Notes under the pieces: model-generated
Seen by the model: the letters and a program-made list of their open reading frames with translations, nothing else
Told to the model about the DNA's origin: nothing
Database searches by the model: none
Origin: Pectinophora gossypiella
Lineage: Eukaryota; Arthropoda; Insecta; Lepidoptera; Gelechiidae
Assembly (NCBI RefSeq): GCF_024362695.1
Contig: NC_065422.1
Span: 6,757,534 to 6,821,533 of the forward strand
Direction of reading: 5' to 3'
DNA length: 64,000 nucleotides
In this document: positions 11,911 through 23,403 of the stretch, one piece after another
How positions within the stretch are numbered: the stretch's first letter is position 1
How the letters are laid out: each line of letters opens with the position of its first letter
Made by a program: the position numbers and the translations under genes

Positions 11911-12374
11911 TATAAAATTGAGATCCTTTAAAAGCAAAGATCATTTTCTAGCTGGAGTGAGAATAGGTATCTAAAGAAAAATACAGGTTGCGTTGTCTAT
12001 ATTCCGAACAAGTCTATGTCCACCCTGGCGTGACTGAAGGACTGGTTGATGGGTCGGCAACCCTTCTTAATCATCTGAGGAAAACCACGCGAAGCTGCAA
12101 GATGTTTTTATCCCACTTATCGCTATTATGGTTCACCATAGCCATCCTCAATAAAATTATCGTCTGTAGAACATCGCGGTTACCCAAAAGCAAAACAGAG
12201 TAAGCCACATTTGTAAAAAATTACAGCACAAGCAGAAATGTGTTTTTGCTGAGTTTGGCAAAACTAAAAACCTAGTGAGACTAGGTTTAACTTCTGAGTA
12301 TAAGAACTTCTTTCATTGCCGTGCTTATTATACTAAAAACTTGTAAATTTGTTAGAAAATATCCTAATCCTTTT

Positions 12375-12495
12375 TTATTTTCCTTCGCGGGTTGAAAGGT
12401 CAGACAGGCAGTCGCTTCTGTAAAAAGCGGACCTGTCAAATCTTCAGATTAGGTAAGCGGACCCTGTGAAAACGGGATAACGCTAGGGAGAGATG
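12375..12495 (+). repeat. SINE family C, 3' part
   Basis: CGCGGGTTGAAAGGTCAGAC, then GCTTCTGTAAAAAGCGGACC and TTAGGTAAGCGGACCCTGTG, ending with AACGGGATAACGC. It is the tail missing from the copy at 8978. Confidence 0.6.
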
Positions 12496-12814
12496 ATTCC
12501 TCTTCACATCAAGATTTCAAAATAGTTATACATTTTGCATACAATGTGGCTTTCAATACTTACGCAAAGCAATAGATATAAATCCTTTCCGATGACACGC
12601 TGGGATCGTTTCACGGTTCGTATTCGAGTTAACCACTCTATAAAATCGGTTTTAACCACTTTCCAAGTTTTTATTTCGAGGACTTGTGATGCAACTTTGT
12701 GTTTTGTTTTGTAAGTTATAAAACGTAGCTCTGTTTGAGCAGATGATTGTATGAGCGTATATGGATTAGAATCCTGGTTTCATTCTCGGTGAAAATTTCG
12801 CCAAAATTTTATCG

Positions 12815-13130
12815 TGTGCATTGTGAGGTAGAATACCAACCTCATCAACCCTGGTGTCAGGGTTATATTACCGCCGCCAAAGGCCTCTGACATGGCTCAT
12901 GTAAAGACTACACACTTACATCAGTAAGTAGTAACCGGGACCAACGGCTTAACGTGCCTTCCGAAGCACGAATCAGGTGAAACGAATTTGGGACAATCAG
13001 GTGATCAGCCTGTAATGTCCTAACCAAACTAGGGCTCACAAAGTGATTTTTGTGATATGTCCCCACCGGGATTCGAACCCGGGGCCACCGGATCGTGAGT
13101 CCAACACTCAACCACCGGACCACGGAGGCC
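12815..13130 (-). repeat. SINE family B, full length
   Basis: Complement of the family B order: tail CTGACACCAGGGTTGATGAG, central module, body, and head with GGGTTCGAATCCCGG near 13075. The outermost bases read AGGCCTCCGTGGTCCGG on the minus strand. Confidence 0.75.
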
Positions 13131-13796
13131 TACTTGTATTGCATTATATCACTTGTGTCAATGTAGAAACGTGGAAACGACTGTTTGGTTGTGTCGGTTG
13201 ACCCGGCTGGGAACCCGGTCACGGAGAAAATAAAGCGAAAGCTATAAAGTTGATATTACATTACAAAGGGACATCCAGTTAAAATCCACAAACCATTCCA
13301 ATGTCTTCCGTGATGGTTAAAGTTCCGGGAAAGCCCGGATTATGTAATGTCATAGAATAATAATAAATAAAATAAATAAAAATTGTTTAATGTCGTAGAA
13401 AAAGATCGACACAACATTGGGTACTATAGGACACACAAATGCTACAGTAGTATAACCCTGCTACCTGAACTAGGAGACCTGTATCTCAGGAAGCAGTGTT
13501 CAGCAATTACATCCTTTTTTATTTACAATCACATAATATATTTTTAATAAGGAATTATACTACCTACGTATAGAATTGCATCTCTCCGCTTCCCACCAGC
13601 GCAGCGGCTGGGCTGGGTTTACCCCACTCTCGGTCATACTTTAGTCATCAATCTGTGTAAAACGAGGTGTTTTGTATGAAGTGTCCGGGGTGTGGTTATG
13701 TGTTGAGAAATATAAATACACCAGCGGAGTAGGCAGAGTAAGATTGATAAGACGTATAGCCACACTTCTCATCATAAAATACTTACACAATCATCT

Positions 13797-14045
13797 TCTA
13801 TCGTGTGGGTTGTGAGGTGGATTACCGAGCCCATCAACCCTGGTGTCAGGGTTACTATTGAACCGCAAAGGCCCCTGACATGGCTCAGTAACGACTACTA
13901 ACTGACATCAGTAAGTAGTAACCGGGACGAACGGCTTAATAGTCACAATCAATTGATAGGTTCTTCTGTAAAAAACACGAACTGTCAAATCTTTAGGTTA
14001 GGTAAGCAGACCCTGTGAAAAAACGGGATAACGCATAGGAAGGAA
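13797..14045. repeat. family B tail (minus) joined to family C tail (plus)
   Basis: 13797-13935 is the complement of the family B 3' half. From 13964 the sequence becomes the family C 3' end (TCTTTAGGTTAGGTAAGCAG, AACGGGATAACGC). This is a composite of two SINE fragments. Confidence 0.5.
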
Positions 14046-14187
14046 TTAACTACTAAGTTCCAAATAAACAGCACGGTTACATACATACATAAAGTCACGC
14101 CCCTATTACATAATGGGGTAGGCAGAGCTGCAAGTATGTAATCAGAAGACAACTTAGTCACGTAGACACACGAAGTTCAAATTCATC

Positions 14188-14430
14188 ATCATCAGCCGTA
14201 TGACGCCCACTGCTGGGCATAGGCCTCCCCCAAGGATCTCCACGACGATCGGTCCTGCGCTGCCCGCATCCAGTGGCTTCCTGCGACCTTCACCAGATCG
14301 TCGGTCCACCTTGTAGCGGGCCTACCCACTGAGCGTCGTTCGACACGTGGTCGCCACTCCAGAACCTTTCCGCCCCATCGGCCATCGGTTCTCCTCGCTA
14401 TGTGTCCAGTATTAAGTTCAAATTATGATG
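14188..14430 (-). repeat. RTE-like LINE 3' end fragment
   Basis: The minus strand encodes WMRAAQDRSSWRSLGEAY followed by a stop soon after, the usual C-terminal ending of insect RTE-type reverse transcriptase ORFs; the plus strand carries CATCATCATCAGCC at the other side. Heavily 5' truncated. Confidence 0.6.
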
Positions 14431-14436
14431 ACATAA

Positions 14437-14765
14437 TGGCCCCGTTTCCTGCAGACACCTCCTAATTTTATCTTGATATACCCGTCATTTTCTTATTCGC
14501 CGAAAAAGAATGGGACGGGTGATAGACAATTGTTATTTTTAAAATGAAAGAATAACCCGGACGAAGAAAATAGGCATCTTGCTCATATTATGCAATCCGT
14601 TTGACGTGTGCTGACAACTTAAATCTGTCGGGTTATATTTCTACCTAAAAGTGACGTGTGTTCCATAAATTTTATGCTTGTCGATCACCCATCCCTTTCC
14701 TTTTCGGCGGATAAGAAAATGATAGTTATAACTTAAAACAAACTTAAATGTGTACCGGAATCAGC
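14437..14765. mobile_element. MITE (GGCCCCGATTCC family)
   Basis: Second copy: GGCCCCGTTTCCTGCAGAC at the left, CCTTTTCGGCGGATAAG in the right arm. Confidence 0.75.
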
Positions 14766-15086
14766 AACCACCTCACCATCAAAATGGCTAGAGTTATGTT
14801 ATTCGTATACAAACCAATATTATTGGAAAAGATTGATGTGGTAAATAAAAACTGCAAGTTAAAAACGTAAATAACTTTATTCCATCGTTAATATAAGGTA
14901 CTGTAACGCAGACTACTTGATCAACTGACTAGTGTAACGGATATGTTACATTATACTACAGTACACTCCCACAGCAGATATTAACGACAAAAACTATTTC
15001 ATAAAACCAGCACAATTTTACAAGTTTAAAATGGCAACACACTCGGTGTTGCTAGTCATTGGTCAATAATTTGGCGATTTAAATTA

Positions 15087-15495
15087 ATGAAGGACTTTCC
15101 AATCGACGTTCCCCAAACACACGATAGATGGCGTTGTTCACTTTTAACGTGATAATTACCTATTTTCTCATTGCTCGGGTAGGTACAAAATTATTCAAAA
15201 ATGTAATATAATGGCAGAAGCATATATAAAACTAATTGTTGCTTGATAGTTGGATTACATTATGTATAGAATGATGTTGCCACCTATATTGCTTCTCTTT
15301 ATTTTGATCAGAATAATAATGGGTGGAAGTTGTAATTGTACCTTGGTGTAATAAAAAAGGTCATAATTTATACCCAAAAACAAGGATAAAAGATGCATAT
15401 GTCTGTTACCCATTAAATTTGAAATTTAAACGAAGAAAAAACTTAACAACGCCATCTAACGTTATTTTAGGCAACGCCGATTGGAAAGTTCCTCA
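15087..15495. mobile_element. inverted-repeat element, about 400 bp
   Basis: GGACTTTCCAATCGACGTT and GATAGATGGCGTTGTT at the left are matched in inverse order at 15445-15495 (AACAACGCCATCTAACG, GCCGATTGGAAAGTTCC). No coding content. Confidence 0.55.
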
Positions 15496-16179
15496 TATTC
15501 TGTTTATGTTTGCGAAATAATTTTTAATAGTGTTTACAATTGTATGTACCTAACTCTTATTTTATCTGCGTGTCATATCAAAAGTAGGTACAATCAGGGA
15601 AAAAAGATTGACATATACAAAACATAATCTAGTTTTATACCTTCTTATGCATTAAGACGTCATTCCAATTTTTGCTTTTTTCCGTTTATCTTAATATTTG
15701 TCTAATTTCCCCGATTATATAAGGAAGCTACAGGCTACTGAAAAAGCACTCGTAGTCACAAAAACCTATTTACAAATACAGCATTATTACTTTCCCGGTA
15801 TAGGTTGTAGAATAAAACTTTTTTTAAAATCGTTTTTGGCAAACTTGCGGAAATTAATGATTCATGTGGGTTTTAAGACTGCTAAATAAAATATCTACAA
15901 CCTAGTTCGCTTTTAATAACTTGTCAAAGTATAAATTAACATCGTAAATAATCTATAGGAACACAATGAAAGATATATTTCATCCTAGCTCAAAACTGTA
16001 GACGGCGAATATAAGAAATAATATAAGAAAAATATCTGAAAACATACAATGTCCACGGCATCTTAATATAAAATGTACAATCATTTCGCTTACGCATGTA
16101 TTTACTTAAATAATTTAAGCAGTATAATGGTGACTATTCCTTCAGACACAAACTTAGGTCCACCCGTATTCTAAGATGT

Positions 16180-16322
16180 TCGGTCACGAGTACTAATATG
16201 CACTTTGCAGCCATGTCCCATTAACTTTTTTGACAAATTAAACCGTAATCCTCATTAAATGCCGAATATGATATTGCGACAGGGTTCTAAAGTGGGTTCA
16301 TGATATTGCTCATGACTGTTCG
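16180..16322 (+). mobile_element. MITE (TACGGTCACGAG family)
   Basis: Starts TTCGGTCACGAGTACTAATA and ends GATATTGCTCATGACTGTTC. Confidence 0.7.
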
Positions 16323-16505
16323 CTCCGTCCTGAGTTGACGCGACCTCAAGGTCTTCCAAGAACTCAGATCAAAATCGGTATTCTTAAACGGTGCCTTAAC
16401 CTTTACTCGAGTGTACTTCAATAGGGCATGATGTCATTAATTTCATATAATATTGTTGGCAGATATATTCGACTCCAGTGAGTAACATCCTCAACTCGAG
16501 AGACA

Positions 16506-16890
16506 TTGGCCCCGATTCCTGCAGACACCGCCTAATTTTATTTTAGGTTATATCCGTCATTTTCGTATCCGTCGAAAAGGAAAGGGACGGATGATTCACA
16601 GCTCTTAATTTTAGGAAGAATGAGTAAATGAATGAATAACCCGGGCGAATCAAAAGGTACGTCGCTGGTATGCATTCCGTTTGACGTGCTGTCTACTTAA
16701 CTGTGTCGGGTTATTGACGGATGTAAAATTTTTAGACGGTTGGTTTAGATTTGTGCTTAAAATTGACGTGTGTTCCATAAATTTTATGCTTGTCGATTAC
16801 CCGTCCCTTTCCTTTTCGGCGGATAAGAAAATGACAGATATAACTTAAAATAAAATTAGATGGTATTTACAGGAATTAGCACCAATGTCA
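16506..16890. mobile_element. MITE (GGCCCCGATTCC family), full length
   Basis: Complete copy with outer ends GGCCCCGATTCCTGCAGAC and (complement) GGTGCTAATTCCTG, both inner CGGCGGATAAG-type arms, about 385 bp. Confidence 0.8.
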
Positions 16891-18010
16891 ACTTAAAATA
16901 CCAAAATGCTCAGCTGAGAACTTAGTATACGGGTGTTAATCTTAACTTAATTTGACAGTTCTTAAAGCTATCCCTCTCTAACCATCGGTCAAGAAAGAGA
17001 TAGCGCTACTTTCCGAATCGTCAAACTAAATTCAAATTAAGTTAGAGTTTGCCAGAATCTGAATATCTGCGATATGTCCTAAGTCCTATATAAAACCATA
17101 TACAAGTATTTGCCATCAATAAATACAACTATCGATATTTTTGCAAGAACACAGACATTAGATTTAAAATTCAATATTGAAGTTATTCTAAAGGTACCCA
17201 CCATTCCGTCCAAATAGTAAGATGAAGATATCATGAACGCAGAATTCGTTAAACCATAATAAATAAAACTTTTCAAGTCACATAAAAATTAAGCTGTTGA
17301 GAGTATTTCCTTTTGATTATGTATTTAATACTTTCGATTTGATATGGTAGATGTTGACAGCGCCTTGTGGCTTGCTGGGACAGTTTTCAGGCCTCTCTTC
17401 AACAAACTTTCTTCGTAAACGGCAACGAATTACTCTCTATGCAGCCTACTTGAAGATTACTATCATTTACACATTATAATCAAAATGGCCGCTTTAATAA
17501 TGGCGAGATTTTCGTAGTCTAATTATGTGTTGTCGACCTAAGTATCTACCTTGGCTTAGCTCATTATGCTTCTTTTAAATGCTACAAAACAAAGATAATT
17601 TTTTGACTATCCATTTGGACGGAGCCAAGCATGTTAAAATCAATTCCAACGCCTTAAAAGGAATATTTAAAAATGCAGTTTCAATCCCACTAGTCTCTTA
17701 CTTTCTAACTAATAATTTTATAAAACAAAAACATTCATGTCAAAAATAGCTTTTATACAACATGCTAAAGCAAAGAATACAACAATACTTTTTTTTAAAT
17801 TTTGTAAAAAGAATGTTTTAAAAAAAATCAAATTCAAAACGTCTCTAATCTAACATTTATTAATTTGGTATAAAATTAACAAATATAATTGACTGGACAA
17901 ACCGTAAACACGTCACACTAACATTCATATGTTTCCATTTGTGAGTAGAATGAATAAATTTAAATGAAACTTTCCGTCAGCTTTTTGGAACTTTAATTTA
18001 TAAGCTGGCA
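16891..18010. other. no gene or recognisable element
   Basis: AT-rich sequence; short ORFs only, none with domain-like composition. Confidence 0.4.
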
Positions 18011-18200
18011 CCATGGAGTAACTAATATAAGTACTTACTACGTAAAACCAGTGGGTCCATCGCAATAATAGAACGCCGGCGAACATTTGTACTACCTACC
18101 TGACAAAGTGTTAACAATACGACACGCCACCACTAGATGGCACTTATTTCCAAAATGTAATGTAAACTTGTAAGGTTAGCTACATTTAGTTACTCCATGG
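18011..18200. mobile_element. MITE, 190 bp
   Basis: Perfect inverted ends CCATGGAGTAACT at 18011 and AGTTACTCCATGG at 18188. No ORF. Confidence 0.6.
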
Positions 18201-18299
18201 AGAAATGGAGTAATAGTTTTATGCTACGGTCCCCACCATATTACGAAAAAAGGACGCCATTGGCTAGAATTGGTAGTAACACCAGACGTACTGAGACTA

Positions 18300-18660
18300 A
18301 CACGTATATTCTAAGATGTTAACTCAACCTTTCTCGACTCTGTCTTCAATTAAGGCGACCTCAAGGTCTTCCACGAACTCGGCTAAAATCATAGATATTA
18401 AGGTATTCTTAGACAGCGCCTCAACCTTACCTCGAGTTTTGAAATAAACTATAAAGTATGCTGTCATTATTTTCGTATTATTTTGTTTGCAGTATGATAT
18501 GCTCGACTCCAGTGAGTAAGATCCTCAAGTCGAAGACGACAATTTCAACTTAAAATACAAAAATGCTCAACTGAGTCCGAATCGAGTGGAGGAAAAGTCG
18601 AGTGAAGGAAAAATTGAGTGGAGGAAGAGTAGAGTGAACACCTTAAAATACGGGTGTAAG
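18300..18660. repeat. repeat with CTCGACT/GAGTCGAG motifs
   Basis: Contains CTCGACTCCAGTGAGTAA and several TCGAGTGGAGGAA-type units; the right part resembles 2915-3025 and 16320-16505. Likely a transposon remnant. Confidence 0.45.
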
Positions 18661-19374
18661 CCTGTTTCACCTGGTGGCTAGTTGAAACAAATTTGAATAT
18701 GGTCCAACTAAATAGCCGGAAAAGCTTATTCGTTTCTTCTACCTTAAAACATAGGTCAAGTTGTGATTCTAATAACATTTTTACTGTAGAGCAAATTATG
18801 ATCAAAGGATTTTTTTAATATACATTTTTCACTTTTGAGTCTCACAGCTTTCTAACAGCTTTACTTTAGCAGGCCGATGATTTGAAGTTAGAGCACTCTT
18901 AAAAAAAACATTTTTCATGTCCTTTTAAAATCGAATTCCCAATGTTTAACTAATGGGCTTTCCGTGGTTTTTAAATATTGCTCTACAGTTCAGAAAATAA
19001 ATATACAAAAAAGAACTTACATTTCCCCACTTTTCTGTCACTCCTTCACGATTACCTAGTAAACCCTACGAGCTAGTTATGTACACACATTTACACTACG
19101 ACTCTACCCAGTTCACTTTATGTCCTCCTCATCATCCTCTACGTATAATAAATCGTCCATATTTGTCATCAACTTGTTACTTAACTCGTTACTTAATTCC
19201 CGCTGTTGAGGAATTTCTGAGGATTCCTGGAAGAGATGAAAAAAAACCAGATGACTTTACATTCTAAAATCGTTGTAATAAACTACTTTTTAGTATTAAG
19301 TATTTTTTGTTTCCAAAATGACATTCTTAGTCGTAGAATATCACGCATAACTTTGTTTTAAAAGAACACATACA

Positions 19375-19478
19375 CATAACATAAACAGCCTATACGTCCC
19401 ACTGCTGGGCACAGGCCTCCCCTCAATCAACCGGAGGGGGTATGGAGCATACTCAACCACGCTGCTCCATTGCGGGCC
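19375..19478 (-). repeat. SINE family A tail fragment
   Basis: TACGTCCCACTGCTGGGCAC followed by CCTCAATCAACCGGAGGGG is the complement of the family A 3' tail. A shorter scrap is at 20780-20822. Confidence 0.6.
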
Positions 19479-19770
19479 AAAAAACATCAATTAAAAAATA
19501 ATCAGTATCGCATAAAAATAACAATTAATTTACCTACCACTTGTTCCACAGCCCCAGACATTCGAAGAAAGTTAGCACAGGCAACAGCACATTCAGTAAT
19601 AAATAATACATCACATGCACTTACAACTAATTAAAGACAAGTAAAAAGGTGACAACAATATTATATTAACAATTTATAGCACATAATTAAAGCCGATTAA
19701 ATATATAAAAAGAAGGGTAATAATGGTTATTTAAGTAAATAATTGGAACACAAACAAGGCAAACTGAACG

Positions 19771-19932
19771 TGCTGAGTTTCTACTGAAGCGGAGCGGAGA
19801 CAAGCGGAGACGTGCGGAATCCGCCAACCGCAGCGTGCGAGAGAGCGACAGAACATCTTTTCTCTCGCTCCCTCACGCTGTGATTGGTCGATATTCGTCT
19901 CCACTCCGCTCCGCTTCAATGGAAACTCAACG
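19771..19932. mobile_element. GC-rich palindromic element
   Basis: GAAGCGGAGCGGAGAC at the left and CTCCACTCCGCTCCGCTTC at the right, flanked by TGAGTTT/AAACTCA, form an imperfect palindrome of about 160 bp, clearly GC-richer than the surrounding DNA. Confidence 0.6.
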
Positions 19933-20374
19933 TAAAGCAGTAAATAAAAACATGCAAACATTTACTTTTAAAACATTTTATTAAAAGCAAACAAACATAA
20001 TGTGAGAGACAAAGACAAAAGCGTCGGTGAATAATATCGCTCCAATATCTGTTTTAATATAAACAGACTAAGATTTAGACCGAAATAACATTACTAGAAT
20101 TTAGGCGACGTTTAAAATTGTGAAATAAAATAACACATTAAAGGAACTTATGGAATGGAAAAATGTACTGAAAAAAAAAACTACTTTAAAAACTACTTTT
20201 TTAAACGTTAATACTTTAACTATAGAAATTAGATTTACTGTTATAATCCAACAGTAACAATTCCAAAGTTTTTAATATTTGTGCAAACTTAAAACTGAGT
20301 TACTCGTTTACTTGTAAATTCATGTAAAATGTCCTTCGACACACGATTACTGAGCTAATAGTCGTTTAACCCCT

Positions 20375-20452
20375 TAAATGCCGGAACGCGGATCTCGACC
20401 AGACACAATGTAAAATCTATTGTGTCTGGTATCTCGGCATATGAGAGGTTAA
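20375..20452. repeat. short hairpin repeat
   Basis: GACCAGACACAATG and ATTGTGTCTGGTATC form a stem. A diverged copy with the same design is at 52918-52992 in the mutarotase gene. Confidence 0.55.
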
Positions 20453-21264
20453 AACACTCACAAAGACAAGACAAGCGATATTGTACTTATATATAACAAT
20501 ATACGTTGCTTAAAACGTATTTCATAATGCAAATTCATGCAATTTTACATGCAAAATACACTGAATAAGCAAACATTAACACATATTATTGTTAGTATCA
20601 CAAAAAAGCAATTAATTAGTAAAAGTACAGACAACATGATTTACACATGCAAAAATTTAAAATTAATCACTTTCACAAATAGAAATCACACGACCTCAAA
20701 GTTTATTTATATTATAATTATTATAGAGAAACGTGCGTTATAATAATTATGCTAAGCGCTGGTCATATAAAGTACATAACATAAACAGCCTTAATCCGTA
20801 TGGAGCATACTCCGCCACGCTCATCTGCATAATTGGATAGTTTCCTAGGTCAAAGATAAAGTATGACATTCTAAATACTAAATAAAGACAGTTCTAAAGG
20901 TGGCAAAAAAACGTTTTCTTTTTTCTATTTAACTTATTAATAAATTTTAACATAGAAAATTGTAACAATAATCGCAACATTCTGTCACGTCTGTCTATGA
21001 CGTCACAGGGTGTTTTTTCATACAAATTCCACAGTAATTTCCTGTTTTGACGTTTAATAAAAAGTAACTGATTTGACTAGTTGGAAACTACCCTATTATA
21101 TAAGTGATTTTAACTATTGCAAGTATATTCTTCTCTCGTATGGATTGTGAAATCAATAACCGACCTCGACGAAAGAGGTTGAGTTTGAGAGGTTAGTCGT
21201 TGTATTTATAATACTCTTATTATATTTTACGAGTATAGCATTCGTTTTAAATGAAAGCAGACAT

Positions 21265-21360
21265 TATAAGATGATTTTTTAGGGTTCCGAACCTCAAAAG
21301 GTAAAACGGAACCCTTATAGGATCACTTTGTTGTCCGTCCGTCCGTCTGTCAACCCTTTT
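21265..21360. repeat. dispersed repeat with GGAACCCTTATAGGATCAC
   Basis: TTTTTAGGGTTCCG, then AAAACGGAACCCTTATAGGA and a run of GTCCGTCC. From memory this is a common transposon-derived sequence in Lepidoptera; the family was not identified. Confidence 0.4.
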
Positions 21361-22952
21361 TACTTTTTAAAATATATATTGAAACATATTTGCGACATTA
21401 AGGAATTCTGATCACGAAATAATTGATTAACAATAAATTATAGGACCAGCGCTTGTAAACGCCAGTAGCGATATGTAAGTATAGCATAAGGCTATATAAA
21501 TAACACAGTAGTGCCAAATCAATGTCGTAATCGTCATTATTTATTCATTATATTCAATTCCAAATACCAACTGCTTTGTTTTTTAAAAAATGATATACTT
21601 AATCCTTTTTAATTTGCCAATAAAAGCGCCATTATTACGTCACGCGCAATTTGAATTGCAAAATTCATAACAATCGTTGATATCGCTTCTGTACGGATCA
21701 AACAACATATATATTATGTTAATATTACATCGAGCTAATAGCATTTGATAAGAACCTAACATGATAGCATATTTGTGATCACATCACTTCAAAGAACATA
21801 GGCCTTTGTCCATTTAATACATCGATACCTGGCCAGAAATTTAAAAAAAAAAACAAATTATGCTGTAAAATCTACTAGTTACTGGGACTCGCTATACTCA
21901 ATTCTGAAAAAGCTCGACTGAATTCATTTAAATTGTGATTGATGCCTCTTCGGACGCACAGATACTTAAGCTAATTTTATTTTGGCAACTCTTAAAATAG
22001 AGCCGTCCTTTACTTACAATAAATGCAAGACAAAGATAGAGCTAGTTCAAGTTAGCGGTTGCCCAAATCGGTGCCATAGTATTGCTTGTAATGTGCTTAA
22101 CCTCTCATCTGTCGAGAGGACAGACACTATGTATTTTACAAAATTAAACCTGCTTGGTTATTCAGCAACCTTGAATATAAACGAATTGTTTAAAAAGCCA
22201 GACAATCGTAACTTTCCGATATTGCATTTATAAAGTCAGAATTTGTTTGTATATTACATTCTGAGGCAGCTTTTTAGCAATTAAATGGACATTACCCATA
22301 ATTCTTAATACATAATTCCATTGGCACACGTCAGTCTTAACAATTTCAAACCATTATAAAAATACACGAAATACTTTTGAAGGAAATATATCGGAAACGT
22401 AGATGTACCGTACAACTTGGATGTACATTTATTTTTGATTTCTATTTGTATTACTCTATTTGTGCAACAAAGCGTTTTCTAACAACTTTTATAGGTTGGC
22501 AACTTAGCAGAGAATGTTACGCTAATAATGCTACAAAATAACATAGTCAAAATAATACATACAAGAAAGATAACCAATATTTTAAAAGCGAAAATGATTA
22601 CCTACTTAATTTTTTCGAGGTTAGCTATTCTCCAATTCGATTTGTCAATCAGAGTAGAAAAGGAATTTCAAAAGAAAGTGGACGAAAAACGGTATCGAAA
22701 TAATTATGTTAGGATTAGGTTAGGTTAAGTTTCCCGACAGCGCAAGAAATTAATAATAGATAAACTCATAATTCCGCGTAGCTTAAACTAATGATTACTC
22801 GTAAAACCACTAAAGTCAAAGCCTACAAGAATTTCGAGCCCAAAATGAAAGAATTGAACGTTACTTGTTTAAATAGTTTTCCAATTTGCGCAGACAACTT
22901 TACGTCATACAGCCATCTGGAATGAACTGAAAGAAAGAAACAAATTGTTCTT

Positions 22953-23286
22953 TTTAGGGTATAGCCGAGAGCGAAATCCTATTACCCTTTACTGTCCGTC
23001 TGTATGTCTAGGGATCTATTTTAACGGTACAACAACGCGAATATTGTATGAAAAAAGCGAAAGTTCACTGACTGACTGACTCACTCTTAACCGAACTCTC
23101 AGAAACTACAAGTGCTAGAAGTCTAAAATTTTGCATGGAGGTTCTTTTTAGGACGCAAGTGCTCAGTAGGACGGGATTTTGCGAAATTCAACCCCTAAGA
23201 GAGTAGGGGGTGACAAAGTTTGAATGCAACTTCTACAGTTTTAATAGTAGGATTTCACGCGACCTAAGTCGCAGGTAACAACTAGT
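22953..23286 (+). mobile_element. non-autonomous Helitron, 3' end
   Basis: The right end has the Helitron signature: hairpin GCGAC-CTAA-GTCGC at 23259-23272, then about 10 bases, then CTAGT at 23282-23286. Upstream is typical non-coding filler (GACTGACTGACTCACTC, TTTTGCATGGAGGTTC). The left end is uncertain. It ends 118 bp beyond the PP2C stop codon, in what should be its 3' UTR. Confidence 0.6.
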
Positions 23287-23403
23287 TAATTATAAATTTA
23301 AGTCAATGCTGCACATTCTCTACTAAGTAGCCAGTCGTTTTGGCATCCAAGATCACAGTTTGAAAGTCGGTGAGGTTCATGCGGGGTGGACAGAGATCCC
23401 CCT

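Larger units (their letters stand above)
6931..23403. other. 16 kb gene-free spacer rich in repeats
   Basis: No ORF here has a recognisable protein domain. The DNA between the named repeats is AT-rich. Upstream non-coding exons and the promoter of the TRP gene could be here, but none can be pinned down by sequence alone. Confidence 0.5.
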
